From Sternotherus odoratus (taxonomy: Eukaryota; Chordata; Testudines; Kinosternidae): 64,000 nt of DNA. Positions 13,343 through 26,200 of this stretch are shown here, piece after piece (position 1 is the first letter of the stretch; the number at the start of each line of letters is the position of its first letter). Position numbers and translations under genes: made by a program. The notes beneath the pieces were generated by a model, which saw nothing but the letters and a program-made list of their open reading frames with translations, ran no database searches and had not been told where the DNA came from. The stretch lies in assembly GCA_032164245.1 (NCBI GenBank), contig JAVMKO010000001.1:61238892-61302891 (forward strand). The letters run 5' to 3'.

Positions 13343-13522
13343 TCTTCTTCTTCTTATCCTCTTTGCTCCTGGTGGAGCATAAGGCGCCAACCATTCTTCT
13401 CCATTCACTGAAGCTTTGATTGACGTTTCTGTAGCATTCGTTTTTTACATGGTGGGTTGCTAGCCCAACGCAAAACCCTCCTCCTTTCACATCTTGGGCT
13501 TGGGACCAAGCAATGGCGGAGT
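13343..13522 (-). mobile_element. RTE-like SINE/short retroposon, 180 bp, with 12 bp target duplication
   Basis: The element is flanked by the perfect direct repeat TCAAAAATAAAT (13331-13342 and 13523-13534). Read on the minus strand it begins ACTCCGCCATTGCTTGGTCC, continues with GCGTTGGGCTAGCAACCCAC and GAATGCTACAGAAACGTCAA, and ends in an (AAG)n-like tail. The absence of a polyA tail and the microsatellite-like 3' end suggest RTE-clade mobilisation. Its body and 3' part align with the 3' half of the 5S-headed element at 60137-60361, but its own head is not 5S. It may be an internally deleted RTE LINE or a LINE-derived SINE. Confidence 0.75.
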
Positions 13523-14262
13523 TCAAAAATAAATAAGTAAATAAATAAAAACTCATTGGTGTTGCAGTGTTCTTGCTATCCATGCTTTACCCACTCTTTC
13601 CAGAAGCATCAGAAAAATGCATTTTTGAAAAGATTAAAGACAAAGGTTTGGGAGAAGTAGTCCATGAAAAAGAGAAATTTAGTCATTTTCTTCACTTTCT
13701 TTTTTCTGGCAGTTTTTAAACACCAATTTAGACCATGCCATTGATTACCATAGTAACCATTTAGCCTCTTTTCAGAGCCTTTTGTGTTTCAGTTTTGTTT
13801 AACAACTTGCTTAACTGACAGCTGAAGCACTTCATACTGTAGCTGTGAGAGGTGCTGGTAGCATGAATTGCCTTTTTTAAATTAAAAAAAACCCTGTAGC
13901 TGTATAGTCTAAAACACAGCACAGTATTGTAAACCGTAGTATATTGGACTTTTCCTGCAGGTTATTGTAACATTTTAAAAGGTTAGATTACAAGAAGTTC
14001 GTGTATGATCTTTGTCATGTTTCAGTTGGCCCCTTCCTATTTACTTTTTGTGATAGGTGGAAGGCCTCTAGGGATTACTAAAACCTATTTTATATCTTAA
14101 CAACTGTTTTGGATCCATCTAATTATGCACATAACTGGTCTCTGTAATCATGCTTCCTTATCGCTATAACTCTCATACTTCCTTTCCCCTTTCCATCATC
14201 TCTTTGTTACATGTACTTGTTACCGTACCCCTAGAAAGACCATTGGCTGCATCATGTCTTAA

Positions 14263-14375
14263 ATTAGAATATAAATTCTTTGAGGGGAGCCTTTTATTAT
14301 GTATTTGTACAGCACCTAGTACAGTGAGGCCCCTAGTCCTGGCTGGACACTAATCAGTTATACATAATATAAATA
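14263..14375 (+). mobile_element. L2/CORE-SINE-type 3' end
   Basis: The sequence has 'tgtacagcacctagtacagt', 'ggcccctagtcctggctgg' and an (aataat) tail, the usual 3' end of old L2-mobilised amniote retroposons. Other copies appear at 17990-18092 (+), 50950-51060 (+) and 54020-54160 (-). Confidence 0.65.
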
Positions 14376-14804
14376 ATAATGTGTAGAAAACCCCCTTCCA
14401 CTTAATTTCTGTTTCAGAATTCTATGCATTCCTTTCTGCTGTGCTAGTAAGAGGCCGACATCTCTAAGTTTTAAGACTTTGCAGTGTGTGTTACATACAT
14501 GCAATCTCTTTTTGCAGGACTGATTATAGTGAATCTTTAACTTCAGTCATTCAGATCAAGGTGAATAATAAATTCATAATAATTATCATTATCAGATATT
14601 CACAGGCAGTCCATATGGGGTACACAGAGAAAACAAATGCTGTTCTGTAGATTACTCTAGAACATACTTTTATGAAGATGGTAAGGAACAATTTAAATTG
14701 TATAGTACCATCTGTATCATCTGGGTTTCTTCTCACACTGGAATCACTCTCAGAACTAGACTTCTCTGTGAAGATCAAACCAATACCTTTCTCAACTTTC
14801 TCTC

Positions 14805-14825
14805 TCTCTCTCCCTCTCTCTCTCA
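14805..14825. repeat. (TC)n microsatellite
   Basis: A run of TC dinucleotides broken by one CCC. Confidence 0.9.
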
Positions 14826-15754
14826 CTAAAATTACTGAGACCCCCGTGCACTCCTCCCTCCCCCCATTCGAGAACATAGTAAAAGTCAGACTGATCTCCT
14901 AACTTCTCATCCTGGTTGGCTATTTTTGAATTGTACCATCATCCTGCATATGTGATTTGGATAGTGATAGCTTAGTTGCAAATTTTAGCCTATGTGCTAT
15001 TACTCTTTCATAATGTCTCTTTGGTTAGGATATCCAACTTTTATGAATCGTTCTCTGCTGAGAGCACTCTTGTTGTGCCTTTGTTAAAAATGCAGACCTG
15101 AGTAAGGCACAGAAACATATCTGTCTTTTCTGATCTAGCCACGGCAGAAGAAACCAGTAAAGCCTCCATGACGATTGATTTAGTTCTGTTAGCAGTCATG
15201 AATACCACTGACCATGACATTTTCTTGACTCATTTGTAGTGCTCTGATTGGATAGAAGGATGGATGAAGTGGTCCTCTCCTCCTTCCTTCAGAGATGCCA
15301 AGGTGTAGAGTGAAATCTGCCTCAAAGGGGCTTTAGAAGATATATTGCCATAGGGATCCATCTCATTACCCCTGCTGGCTACTGGAACAGAGTGCAAGGC
15401 ATTGTGGGCTGGAGTCATCCATATACAGATCACATGCAGCTCTGATCTCCTTCTGAATCCACATTGTACTGTCTCTGTGCTTCTGAGTTCTGAGTGGTAA
15501 TTTGGATCTGGATGGGAGAGAACTGACTGTGATTTAACCTGATGACACTGGTGGGCCTGAAGATTCAGGCACCTACAAACATAAAATAATGCCAGAGAGA
15601 AGCTGTGGTCTTGAATGTCTTTTTTCCATTTGCGGCCGACCATCATACTGCATTCTTTCTTCTCCAGCACCGACGTTGTCACAGACATCTATACCTATGG
15701 CACTTCCAAGCAGAGTTAGTGTAATGTGCAATTTCTAGGGTTTCCAACCTGTAG

Positions 15755-15935
15755 AAGCTAAAGTTGGTGCAGAACAAGGCAGCCCACTTTCTAAGTGGGT
15801 TGTATGGCTGGCTACATGTGTTACGTTAGCTCCAAAATCAGTTGTGGGTACAATTTAAAGTGCTTCGGGTAGTCTTCTAAAGTTCTACATTGTCTGATAC
15901 CCAATTATCTATGTTCTGCCTCTCCTTATCTTCCA
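15755..15935 (+). mobile_element. L2-type LINE ORF2 end remnant
   Basis: The + strand has 'ttggtgcagaacaaggcagc' (LVQNKAA) and, about 30 codons on, QLWVQFKVLRVVF, which recall the QNAAARL... and ...F KVL.....K.LH parts of L2 ORF2. Stops and frame shifts are present, so this is a fossil. Confidence 0.5.
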
Positions 15936-17564
15936 TAACAACTTTTAAAATCCATTGAGGGATCTCTTTTGATGATGCCTGGCCTTGCTGTCAATTCAGA
16001 AAACCGAATGCATTATTATCTGAGTACTCTGATATCCTGAACTTACCTCTCCTAACTGTCTATTAGTGCCCAAGCCAGAAATTAGTTTCACATTATACTG
16101 CACATGTTTTTGGTTCATGTAGGCTTTTATATTAATCAGTCAGACTGAACATTAATTTCTTCTGATGATGTTTTCTATGAAAGGTAGAGCATTTGAATCA
16201 ATTTTGATTACTCTAATTTTCACTTGCACTTTTGTACCGAAAGTACACAATTGTTAAAAGTGCTATACCACGCAAAATAAATGATGTACATTTCCCCACA
16301 CAAGGAAATTTCCTTTAGTAACCATGGTTTTCTCTTTTGTAATTGTAGATGTAACTTTCCTTCATTTTCTTACTTTTCATATTGCTTTTTTAAATATTAA
16401 CCTAATATTACAATGTGCATCAAAACCCTACTAAAGAAACCTCAGCATTTGTATGTGTTCTCCAAATATGCAAACAAGCTAATGCTTTCACCCCATTTTT
16501 ACAATGGGAGATGTTTCATCTCATTGACATTTGACGTAACTATCCAGAATTTATTTTTGAAAACTATTATTTACTGAACAGTGTCAGTTAATATTTGATA
16601 CCGATTGCTACAGGAACACACGAGTATGCAATAAATGTGCTTTTATGTCACCAGATCCTGGCTAAGGTTTGAATTTTCAAGTAGTAAATGAATAAGAGAA
16701 GGCAGAGATAGAAACCTATTGGACTATCCTGTCAAATATCTTGTCACTGCAGGATTGTTCTCTATTGTACATTTGCTAGTATTCGGTCCACTCTCATTGT
16801 ATATGTTCCATGTGAAGGGGGTTCCAGGTCTTTCCTTGCAATCCTGTTCCACTACCCTGATGCATTTTTGTCAGGAAGTTTCCCCCTGATAATATATCAT
16901 TAAAAAAGGAGTGACTGTAGCTTGGTTTTATTCACAAACAGAGGAATTGTTCCCCTTCCTAAATTGGACACAGCTGCAATAAAACAGAGGACCTATATAT
17001 GGAAAAATTACTTTTGGAAAAGAAGCAAGTAATAATGCAATTGTTAATTAAGTGGAATTAATTTTATGCATCAGTTTACTAAACTGTCCATCTCCAGACA
17101 TAGTGAATGGGATAGGGTCCAAACTTTAGATAAAATTAAAGAAAGCTAGAGCTAATTCCTACCCAAAAAAATCCATTCCTGTAAATCAAGTGACCAACAA
17201 AAGAAGAAGTTGTGAAAAAGAATGGTCAGAATGATCAATCAAGGATGATCATCTTAATAGCAATCTGCATTGCAACATGCATCAAAAACAGCCACAGAGG
17301 GAGTTCCATAGATTGGATCTGTGACTGGAGACCCCACCTCCCACAGACAGCTCAGATGGAACTTGTGGGGAGAGAAAATCTATATGATCTCGATATCGTT
17401 GAAGAGTCAGGTGGGAGAACTAGTTGCTCAGATATCTTTATTGGACTTCCTTCATTACAAATAAGACCCTAAATGAAGTATGTGTATAACTTCTGTAGTA
17501 TTTATAAAGTTTAAAAAATGTTCTAATGTCTGTGAGAGCTGTAACTAACTCCATAATGGTTTCT

Positions 17565-17850
17565 TCATTTGAAGTGCCAGGTCCCCTCCCTGGTTTTCTG
17601 AGTCCCAGCAGCACTGGTCGTTTTCAGGCTGTGTGCCACCATCTTAGCTCTGAAAGTTCCATGGTTTGCTGTGTTCTCTTTTTCATACTCTTTCTTTCCT
17701 ATTGACACCATTTTAGGTTTCTTGGCCTCTTTGATGCTTCTTTCTTGCTTTTCATCCTCTTGAATTTTCTTCGCCATCTTCTGGCTCTCCAGCTGCTGCT
17801 TCTTGAGTTTGAAGGGACTCAGGGTACCAGTGTTCTCCCTCTACCGGAAG
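17565..17850 (-). pseudogene. Lysine-rich coding-like frame, unidentified; possible retrocopy fragment
   Basis: The minus strand is open from a stop near 17848 to a TGA at 17565. The part from the ATG at 17777 is 70 codons, and about 20 more in-frame codons lie before it. The middle (KKQQLESQKMAKKIQEDEKQ) is charged and helical, with heptad-like spacing, unlike the usual translation of intron DNA. I do not recognise the parent protein, and there is no clear target duplication, polyA or splice sites. It could be a fragment of a processed pseudogene, a captured exon, or a chance frame in a CTT-rich stretch. Confidence 0.3.
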
Positions 17851-17989
17851 TTACCCCTTAGTTACCAGGTTCCCAAATCTTCTTTATTGTGATTGCTGTT
17901 CTTTTAAACATTTAACTTTGAACCAGAGCTTTCTTGTGTGCAGCTAGGGAGGACCTGCTTAATAAAGATTGTATGGTCATTGCATCAGG

Positions 17990-18092
17990 AAATCTATTTA
18001 TGCTACATGTTTGTACAATACCTAGCACAGTGGAGCACCAATTTCTGACTCAGACCTCTAGGTGCTACTGTAATACAAAAGATAATAATGTA
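17990..18092 (+). mobile_element. L2/CORE-SINE-type 3' end
   Basis: It contains 'tgtacaatacctagcacagt', 'gacctctaggtgctactgta' and an (ataataatg) tail, aligning with the copy at 14263-14375. It ends just before the hAT insertion at 18115. Confidence 0.6.
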
Positions 18093-18114
18093 CTAGGAGC
18101 TAGTTGGTATATAG

Positions 18115-18405
18115 CAGCAGGTCTCAAACTTACCTTTACGGCGACCCCTTTTTTCCTGAGCAGCATGGCGGCGCGACCCCTTGTATGTCCACCGAAAAGC
18201 CGCCGAATGAATCACTTCCGCATTCGGTGGCTATTTTCGGCAGACATGCTGAGCGCTCCCGAAATAGCTCGACATGTCCACCGAAATGCCACCGAAAGCG
18301 GAAGTGATCACGGCGGCTTTTCAGCGGAAAAATCAGCTCGCGACCCCTCGGGAAGCGGTCGGTGACCCCCCCGAGGGGTCGTGACCCACAGTTTGAGAAC
18401 CCCTG
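18115..18405. mobile_element. hAT MITE, 291 bp, with near-perfect 8 bp target duplication
   Basis: The right end in reverse complement reads CAGGGGTTCTCAAACTGTGG and the left end CAGCAGGTCTCAAACTTACC, so the ends are imperfect inverted repeats. The flanks are GTATATAG (18107-18114) and GTATATAA (18406-18413), 7 of 8 identical, as expected for hAT. The interior is CpG-rich with 'ccaccgaaa.gccgccga' words repeated in both orientations. It encodes no transposase. Confidence 0.85.
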
Positions 18406-20905
18406 GTATATAAAAAATAAAGCTTTGCTCACATGGATTCTTAAGCTTTTAGAATCCAGACATTTTAATTACAGTCCTCTGATGGCTACTGGCCTTGTAC
18501 ATTTTCTGATATGTGGTATACTGTCAATCTACAGTCTAAAGTCTCTGATACAATCACTTTCAGAATCCAAGGCAATCTTTCGATAGTAGGAACTGCATTA
18601 ACTAAGCAGTAATGTGCACATACTTATTATGAGAGAATCAAGCAAGGTACTATGGTCTCCCTTGTCTTCTCACAATAGGACAAAGATTATCTTTAGAGTG
18701 GCTACAATAGACACATAATTTTGCCATAATTATGGAAAAGCCTTCCTATTTGACTTCTTACAATGACTGGTAATCAAAAAAAATATTCCTTCAAATGTAT
18801 TACATTTCCTCTCAATGTTGTACTTAGACTATTCACTCAGAGGAGAGCCATGTGACGTGCTATAGTTAATAAGTTTTCCATGCTGTCAAAAGTAATAATA
18901 TTAATGTGCCGTTCTGAGTTAAATTAATTTTGTTTTGTGCATTGGCCTGCATAAACGTGAGTGACATTTAGAAATATGATCAGGCAGGAGCTGAGGAGAA
19001 GCCAAGTGGCAAAACAGAATGAGATGCAATCATTAGAGCATAACAGCCAGCTGCAAGCATTTATTGGGTAGGCAAAGAGTTACAAAAGGCCATTCCATCA
19101 TGGTTTTGGGGTATTTGTTTTAGTTCATTTTCCCCCTTCTCATTTATTCAGAAATTACGTTTTCTCCCTTTTTAATTAGGAACTCACGATGTTTGGTAGC
19201 ATGACCCCCTGTTTGGGAATGGAAGTGCATATTGCTGCTAATCTCTGATTTCAAGTGCCTTGAGCCACAGTTTATTCTCATTCCACAAGAGGCTGCTGAT
19301 TGTAATAGCTTTTAAACTGATGACCATGAAGTGGTATTTTCAACTCCTAATGACAGTGTTTATTCCTATTTCTTCTGCTTTTTTAAAAAAGTATCAGTAA
19401 AAGTGATTTCTATAAACAGTTAAAAGTAATGGAGAGTACCAAAAGGAGGAGGCTAACAGAAGATGACTAATAAATATTGTGATAAAAATGATTGGTCCAA
19501 GTTGTTGCCTAACTTGCCTTCGGCTCTGATTTGCCAATACACTGGAGAGCATTAAATTATTAGGCCATTTAACAAAATACAAATCCATTATTTTTCTACA
19601 TACTTTCCGCTGCTTTTGTTATTGTGACAAGAGAGAGGGGTGATGAAGCCATGTGCTGATAACCAGTGATATAAATTGGAGCAGTTGGATTTAAAATTAG
19701 AACAAACAGCCCAATTTCTATAGTTCTGCTACCCTACTCTGTCTTCCCTCTCTGTGAAAAGATCCTACCACCAGTGGAACCCTCTGCTCTTTCTAACCCA
19801 GGGCGAATGTAAGTAACAGGTCAGTAGGTGTGAGACAGTTACATGCCAAAGGAGTAAAAAGAGTAGGATTGTAGTCGGAAAAGCAACCAACCGGAATGTA
19901 CAAGATACAGGAGCTCCTCCTCCATTCTTAGCCAGTCCTATTTCTACACCCAGATCTCCACCGACTTGCTCAGCATGTAATTTACACCAGATTGATGATC
20001 TTGCTCTTTCTGTTACACAGATTTGTAATTTACACCATGTACAGCATCTTCCAATTTGGTCCTTTACTTTCACGTTTAACCTTAACTGCCATTTTTTCAC
20101 TGAGGAGACAGAGATAGGATAGATCTTCTAGTACTTTCAATAAATTCTCCTGAGTCACGCAACCATTTCAGGTTCCAGTTCAAAATGGCCCTCCTAGTTT
20201 TGAAAACCTACCTCTTGGACCTTGCCTCTTTGATTCCATCTCCCCGCTCTCTATTCATTTAGCACCTGCCTCCTTTCTGTCCCTTCCCAGAATTCAGTCA
20301 CTGTTTGATGCAAAAACTTTCTTCCCTGTCATTTGGAATAGACTTACTGTATCTCTCTGCCTTCGTGGACTTTTCACATCTCTTTTTACAACATAATGTT
20401 TATCACTTGACTTTGAATCTTAACTTTCTCTGTTGTTGAGTTTGTGACTAAATGGTTTAATTCTAATTCTTTTTTTTATTTTATTTTAATTCAGTTTTGC
20501 ATACTGAGGTTCTACCAAGACATGAGAGGTTTGAAGGGAGAATATGACCAATGTATTGAGGCTAAGCTCCAGTAGCAGTAAAATCAAACAGGGAGATGTT
20601 TTGGTACTTGTTGAGATCACCTTGGAGGTTAATCATCCTTACTCCTGTGAACAAAGCCTGCTCTCCTAAGTAAGAAGGTGCATGATAGGACAGTACATTC
20701 TTTATTTTTAACTATAATTTAAAATATTTTAATCAGGAAGTGTGGTTTTGTGCCGTTCTGAAGAAGATTTCTTTTTAAAAAATAACTTCTTTGGGATTTT
20801 TAGCACCTGTACAGGTACATGGAGGCAGCTGTTTTCTTGATAGCATGGATGCAAAATAATCTTAGCATTCCAAAGGAATAGTACTGCTTGTCCATTAAAA
20901 ATTTC

Positions 20906-20990
20906 GTAGAATTTATCTAGTTCAGTCCCCTGGACTCATGGCAGGACTAAGTAGTATCTAACCCTCGTCCCCACCCCAGTGTTTGTGTCA
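20906..20990 (-). mobile_element. Diverged CR1 3' end
   Basis: 'cgtagaatttatctagttca' followed by 'ggcaggactaagtag' resembles the CR1 3' end in reverse orientation, more diverged than the copies at 3103 and 26098. Confidence 0.5.
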
Positions 20991-23562
20991 TTAAAGTCCC
21001 TAAATGTATATTTAGAGGGTCTATAATCTGCATTTCAAAAGTCTATCAATATATATTTTCATAATCAGCTTTTTGAAAAGTCTGGGGAAATTGTGCTACC
21101 ATTCTCACTGAATAGCTCCTTTTCCCAAGAACAGTTCATGAGCCCATGGGCAAGATACTACTCAGTGTGAATGAGGGTGGCAGAATATGCCCCTATGCTA
21201 ATATATAGTTATGTTGTTATTAAGTCACTTTTGAAGATTGCCTGGTTTGTCATGTGAATAATTATTCCCTCCAGGTGACTTTCTGTCTTTCAGTGCAGCT
21301 TTGCCAGCACAGTCCCTATTGATGTGATTGAGTTTATTTCGAAAAGAAAATTAATACACACACAGCATTGCTTGAGTAATGCTCACATTGTTCCACAACT
21401 TGACAAAACCAAAAAGATTCAATGCTACGGCTGACATCCTATTCTGAACGCTTCCCAGTGCACCTGTAGACAGAGCACCTCTTTCAAATTTCAGTGTGCA
21501 TGAGAGAAACAGAAACATCTTTGGCGTCATGGGCCCATCATCTCCTTTTTACAAAAAAACCCATGAGAGAAGAAAAGATACTAAGGAAGGTCTGTGTGGT
21601 TCACCTTGTGAAGTTTCCTGGCTACCACCTGCTCAAGAAGAGAGATTTGCAAGATTGTGAGGGCAGAGGGAGTGAGAATGGCCTTCAACCTGGCAGAACT
21701 TAATGCAGTTGAGAGACTGCCCCTCCATGGGTCTCCATCCTCCCCTGGGATATGTGTTTATAGTGCCTAATCCATCCCTGTGCCATCCCCACTTTTCCCA
21801 GAGCATTTTAGAAGGTGTTGATTGCTATACATACTACCAGGGGATAACGATACATGAAGAAGTCCTTTTCTCCCCCTGATGTAACCCTATCATCAAACCC
21901 AATGAATTGCAACTGCAGCTTTCAAAAGCCACATTGCAGCCCCTTTAAATGCTCCTTTTTCTGATAGTTTTCTGATAGTTTTCTACTCCTTTCAGCCCTG
22001 CACGCCGCATAGCAGACAAGAGGATAAGGCCCAATATTGCTCTGGGATTTTTCTGTTTTGGTTTTTAAAGTATGTCGGAAACATTAACTTTTTTGTATCA
22101 TTCTATAAAAAGTATGTAGAATATTATATGCTAAAGGGGGACACTATTCCTAGAGATTAAGCACCATGAATGAGAGTAATCTGTGTATACAGCAATTTTT
22201 TTCAATACCTCATTAGGAAACTATTTTACCAAGACAAAAGTGCAGAATCAAGATGAGAATCATCAGAAAAGCATGAGCCACTCAGAGGCTTCTCTACAAG
22301 ACAGCTTCTATCTCAAACTTCTATCTTTAACTGGCCTTTTGTGAAGCAGCAAAAATGGTGCCTGTGCTGTCTGTTCAAGTCATGAATTCATTTCTGTTCT
22401 GCTCAGTTGCAGCCTCTTTATAGGTAATGAAATTATCAAACTGCTTAGAAGGAAGGAGGCTTCTGATTGGCAGTTGGACATACTAAGAGAGTAGGTTAAT
22501 GTCTGTGAACCTCACAGTTGGATGTTTCTAACACTATAACTGGAAGTTTCCATCCAGTGATCAAAGTAATTTATTAAAATAAATTATTTATACATAAAGC
22601 TGAAAGAAATTCAAAATGACAATAAAGCCCCTGCATGAGATAATCACCCTACCAGAGGCACTCATCTGTACCCTGTAGCCCTATGGGGGGTTGGCAATTA
22701 TCTCACAAAAACCACACCTCTACTGATGACTTTTTATTGCTTCACTGCAGTGCAGCCACTCAGAGTATTATGGCTGCTGAATATTTCAAAAAGTTACCAG
22801 ATAAATTACAGTACACATTAGAGAGATAAAATTTGATGCAATACGGTACATGTTAGGAATAAAAATTGAATGTAATAGTTTACCTCAGAGGCAATTTCTT
22901 TGATGTGTAGGAAGCATTTATGGACCACACTGGCAAAGAACAAAAAATTGCATACTACATGGTACTGTACGAGCTTTTAAAGACATGCCTAACCTGTTTT
23001 CTCAGGTTTTTCATTGTGATGGGCCCATGTTTTAGTGCAATTTCCCAAACTGTGGTCCTTGTAATGCTTGTTGGTGATCTGTGAACTAGCTGTTCACATG
23101 GTACTGGCCCCTCCTCCTTGTTTCCTAGATGCTAAATTCCATGAAAAGAGGTTACAAATAAATGCTTTCCTAAAGTTACTCCTGCATGTAAACAATTGTA
23201 GTAGTTGCTACAGAGATCTGACGGGATTGCAGATGGGAAGAGAGGCAATTCATATGAGACATGACAGTCTGTCTTTTAAGATGTGGTCCACACCATGAAA
23301 AACTCCAGAAAAGCCTAATTGAATGTGTTGGCATATGAGAGCCTGGAACTTTTAAAAACTAAAAGCATTATTGAATTGTATGAATATCAAGGATAAAAAT
23401 CCCCTAACCTGGGGTAAAATGGTATTCCTCATCATAAGGGGAGCTCTCTCTTGAGTTCTGTACTTAATTTTAGAATAATTGAAAATTAAAAATTGATTTA
23501 AAGGAATACTGGCTGCATAATGCAGAGCTATTCTAGCTACCTAAAGTCCTGATTCTGCAGTC

Positions 23563-23617
23563 TTCTTTTTTTTCTTTTCTTTTCTTCTTTTCTCTTTTTT
23601 TTTTTTTTTTTTTTTGG
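23563..23617. repeat. Pyrimidine-rich (TTTTC)n / poly-T tract
   Basis: A run of T with scattered C ends in about 23 T. A short poly-C run lies about 100 bp downstream (near 23712-23725). Confidence 0.9.
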
Positions 23618-23981
23618 TATGGCGTGGGTAGGTAGCGACAACTATAAATTTATATCTAAATTTGATAGCCAGCACCTTGCCACAGCTCTGAGCTAGTGAA
23701 CATCCTTCAGACCCCCCCCCCCCCGACAAAAGAATGAAGGGGACACTCAGATATGGTGTGCTCCATTATTTGTGCCTGGTGACTAGAATTGCCAGGCATC
23801 TGGTTTTCGACCAGAACGCCCAGTTGAAAAGGGACCTGGACGGCTCCGCTTGGTGCAGTAGGCTAGGCAGGCTCCTTATCGCACTCTTGAGGTGTTGTCG
23901 CAAGATCAAATTCCAGTCCAGTATAAAATGAAAATATTTTGGATTAGCCTCTGGTTAATGCTCTCACCACAGAACTGCACA

Positions 23982-24389
23982 TCAAGTTTGCACATTGATG
24001 TGCCGTTGCAACTGCACATTAGCCATTTTATTCTTCAGATGGAAAACCATTATCATGATTTGTTTCAGATTAGGCCTAAGTTTCCAGCATTGGAAATACT
24101 CAGCCATTGTGCTAATATCTTGAGTTAGGGTGCAGCTCATGGTATGAAGGCTTGTATGCTGAAAAGCTAGGGCAATGCCATCCACATACGTGAATTTCCT
24201 TGACTCCCCCGTCACTGGTATATCTGTGGTGTATAGATTAAAGCGTATCAGAACCAGGTCAGAGCTCTGAGGGATGCCATTCTGCATTGAAAACCATGTG
24301 GGCAGAGCCCTGCTTCCAAATGGAGCCCTGCTGAAGTCAAGCCATCTAGTTTTTAATGTAGCATTGGGGTGCAACATTTTAGTATGCAC
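23982..24389 (-). pseudogene. LINE reverse-transcriptase fragment (fossil, catalytic motif lost)
   Basis: A 135-codon open frame on the minus strand resembles the central reverse transcriptase of non-LTR retrotransposons (Jockey/CR1-like group). It has NGIPQSSDLVLIRFNLYTTD, matching the NG.PQGS.L.P.LFN.Y..D block, and then RKFTYVDGIAL where an active enzyme has Y.DD; here the DD pair is VDG, so catalysis would be lost. A later segment, AEYFQCWKLRPNLKQ, fits the helix and 'W.L..N..K' motif after the palm. The domain is truncated on both sides and there is no endonuclease. It stays open despite age, which may be chance. It is a decayed intronic insertion, not a gene. Confidence 0.75.
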
Positions 24390-24589
24390 TGAATGGATAG
24401 CCTGTATGTCTCCAGGCTGAAAGACTATGGGTTCAAATCACACAGCAAGATCTGGTTCATATTGAATGCTGACTCTGAAATGATGGTGCAGAGGAGATAC
24501 TGTCCTATTCAAAGTATTGATAGAGAAGTTTAACAAAACTGCAAAGTAAATATAAAAAATAGATGTTAGTCACTCTGGATGATATTTTC

Positions 24590-24740
24590 AAAAGCACTTA
24601 AGTTATTTAGGAGCCTAAATCCCAATGAAAGTCAATAGAAATTATACTACCAAAGTCACTTTTGAAAAATGGGACTTATGCTCCTAAGCCATTTAAGCAC
24701 TTTCAGAACTTTTACTCTGAGTGCCTAAAGATGCAGATTG
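24590..24740. repeat. Palindromic interspersed repeat remnant
   Basis: It begins 'gatattttcaaaagcactta' and ends 'atttaagcactttcagaact', inverted forms of one another. The family resembles the segment at 41341-41550. Confidence 0.4.
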
Positions 24741-26097
24741 TTTCCTATGAGGAGTTCTGCCTGCAGACTTGTCTGTGGTTATTAAAAACTTGCAGGGTAC
24801 TCAGACTTGCAGAGCTAGACAGCAACTTTGTCACTTAACAAAAATTAACAAAATCCCATCCAGGGTGGGAAAATATGATTACAACATAGGGTAAGCTTTT
24901 CTGGATGTTATAGTGGGGTTACACATAGAGGGTAAAATAATACATTTGTCCAAGTCAGATAATGACAATGCAATTGTGAATTCCTTCCCTCTCCATTTAC
25001 TGAAGTACACACTACTTAGGAAAGCAAAAATTAAACCTGCCCAAAGAATGGAATTAAAATACAACTGTGTACCATTAAAAATAGCTCTGACGTGAAACAG
25101 ATATAAAAGACACACATAATATTGTTACTTTGTATGCCTCCCTTATCTTTTCCTAATTATCTTCCTCTCCATCTTCTGTCATCTCTTCCTATGTCTATTT
25201 TAGGCCCAGTCCTTGACTATGGTGGGACTTTGTGCCAGAGTAAGAGTTTGTTAATGCACCTTTACATTGTAGGCTCCTTAAGACATGGACACTCTCTTTT
25301 ACATATCCATAATATTTCAGGCATGCTTCTGAGTCTGTTTAAAACACATTATCAGTTATGTTCTTCCTCTTTGTTAGCTGAAGCGCTGATTTGTCCCCTT
25401 ACTTTCTTCAAAACTGGCTGCTGCCATGTTCCAAGTTGGGGAGCATGTTTCAAGTTGGGGACCAGCTGCCCTTTCAAAATTGGCCAATTTGGACAAAAAA
25501 AATAATCTGTCAAATAAAGAGACTTGTATTGTACTGCAAATATACACTGGTGGGATGGAAAGATTTCTTTAAAGATAGTTCTTTTCTTTGCTTCCAGAAT
25601 TAACTGTGGGATTAGATTATGTGCACAAAGAAGTGCCGTTGTTTGAAAGAGAAGCAGTGATGTCTGAAATGCCTAACTGAAATGTTTAGTGTAACCTGAT
25701 TCTTCTGGTCACTAAAGCAACACAGATAAGTCCCCACTGGCACCATTGTGAATGAGAGGAGATAGCAGATCCAATCACCGTCATGATCATTTCTGGGCAG
25801 TGTTTTTTGTTCATTTATATCTCACTCGTATCTTAAAGTTCAGAAGTACTTGTCCTTATTTTTAACACAAAGTTTCCATAATTTTGAGAGCAATTCAGCC
25901 TGCCCTGAAGTGCCATCACTATAAGGAATATATTTAACAGCAAAACACAATGGGTGTGGTCACAGGCTCCTCACTGATCTCTTGTGATGCTCAAGGCAAA
26001 ATGAAGTGCCTCCAAGAATTCAAGATATGTGGAGGTTAGCACTGTGACCCTTCCCTGAGTTGCCATCCTATCCATGACTGGAGACAAGACCTTTCTG

Positions 26098-26200
26098 CAA
26101 TCATAGAAATGTAGAGCGGGGGAGGGTCCTTGAGAGGTCACTTAGTCCAGCTTTCTGCACTGAGGTAGGACCAAGAAAACCTAGACCATCCCTGACTGAG
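26098..26200 (-). mobile_element. CR1 3' end, short
   Basis: The sequence 'gcaatcatagaaatgtagag' plus 'gagaggtcacttagtccagc' and 'gcactgaggtaggaccaaga' is a CR1 3' UTR in reverse orientation. It stops after about 100 bp at a GC-rich segment I cannot name. Confidence 0.8.

Noticed and set aside
24420..24460. tRNA-like B-box word (gggttcaaatc)
   Set aside because: No A box at the right distance and no cloverleaf could be drawn.
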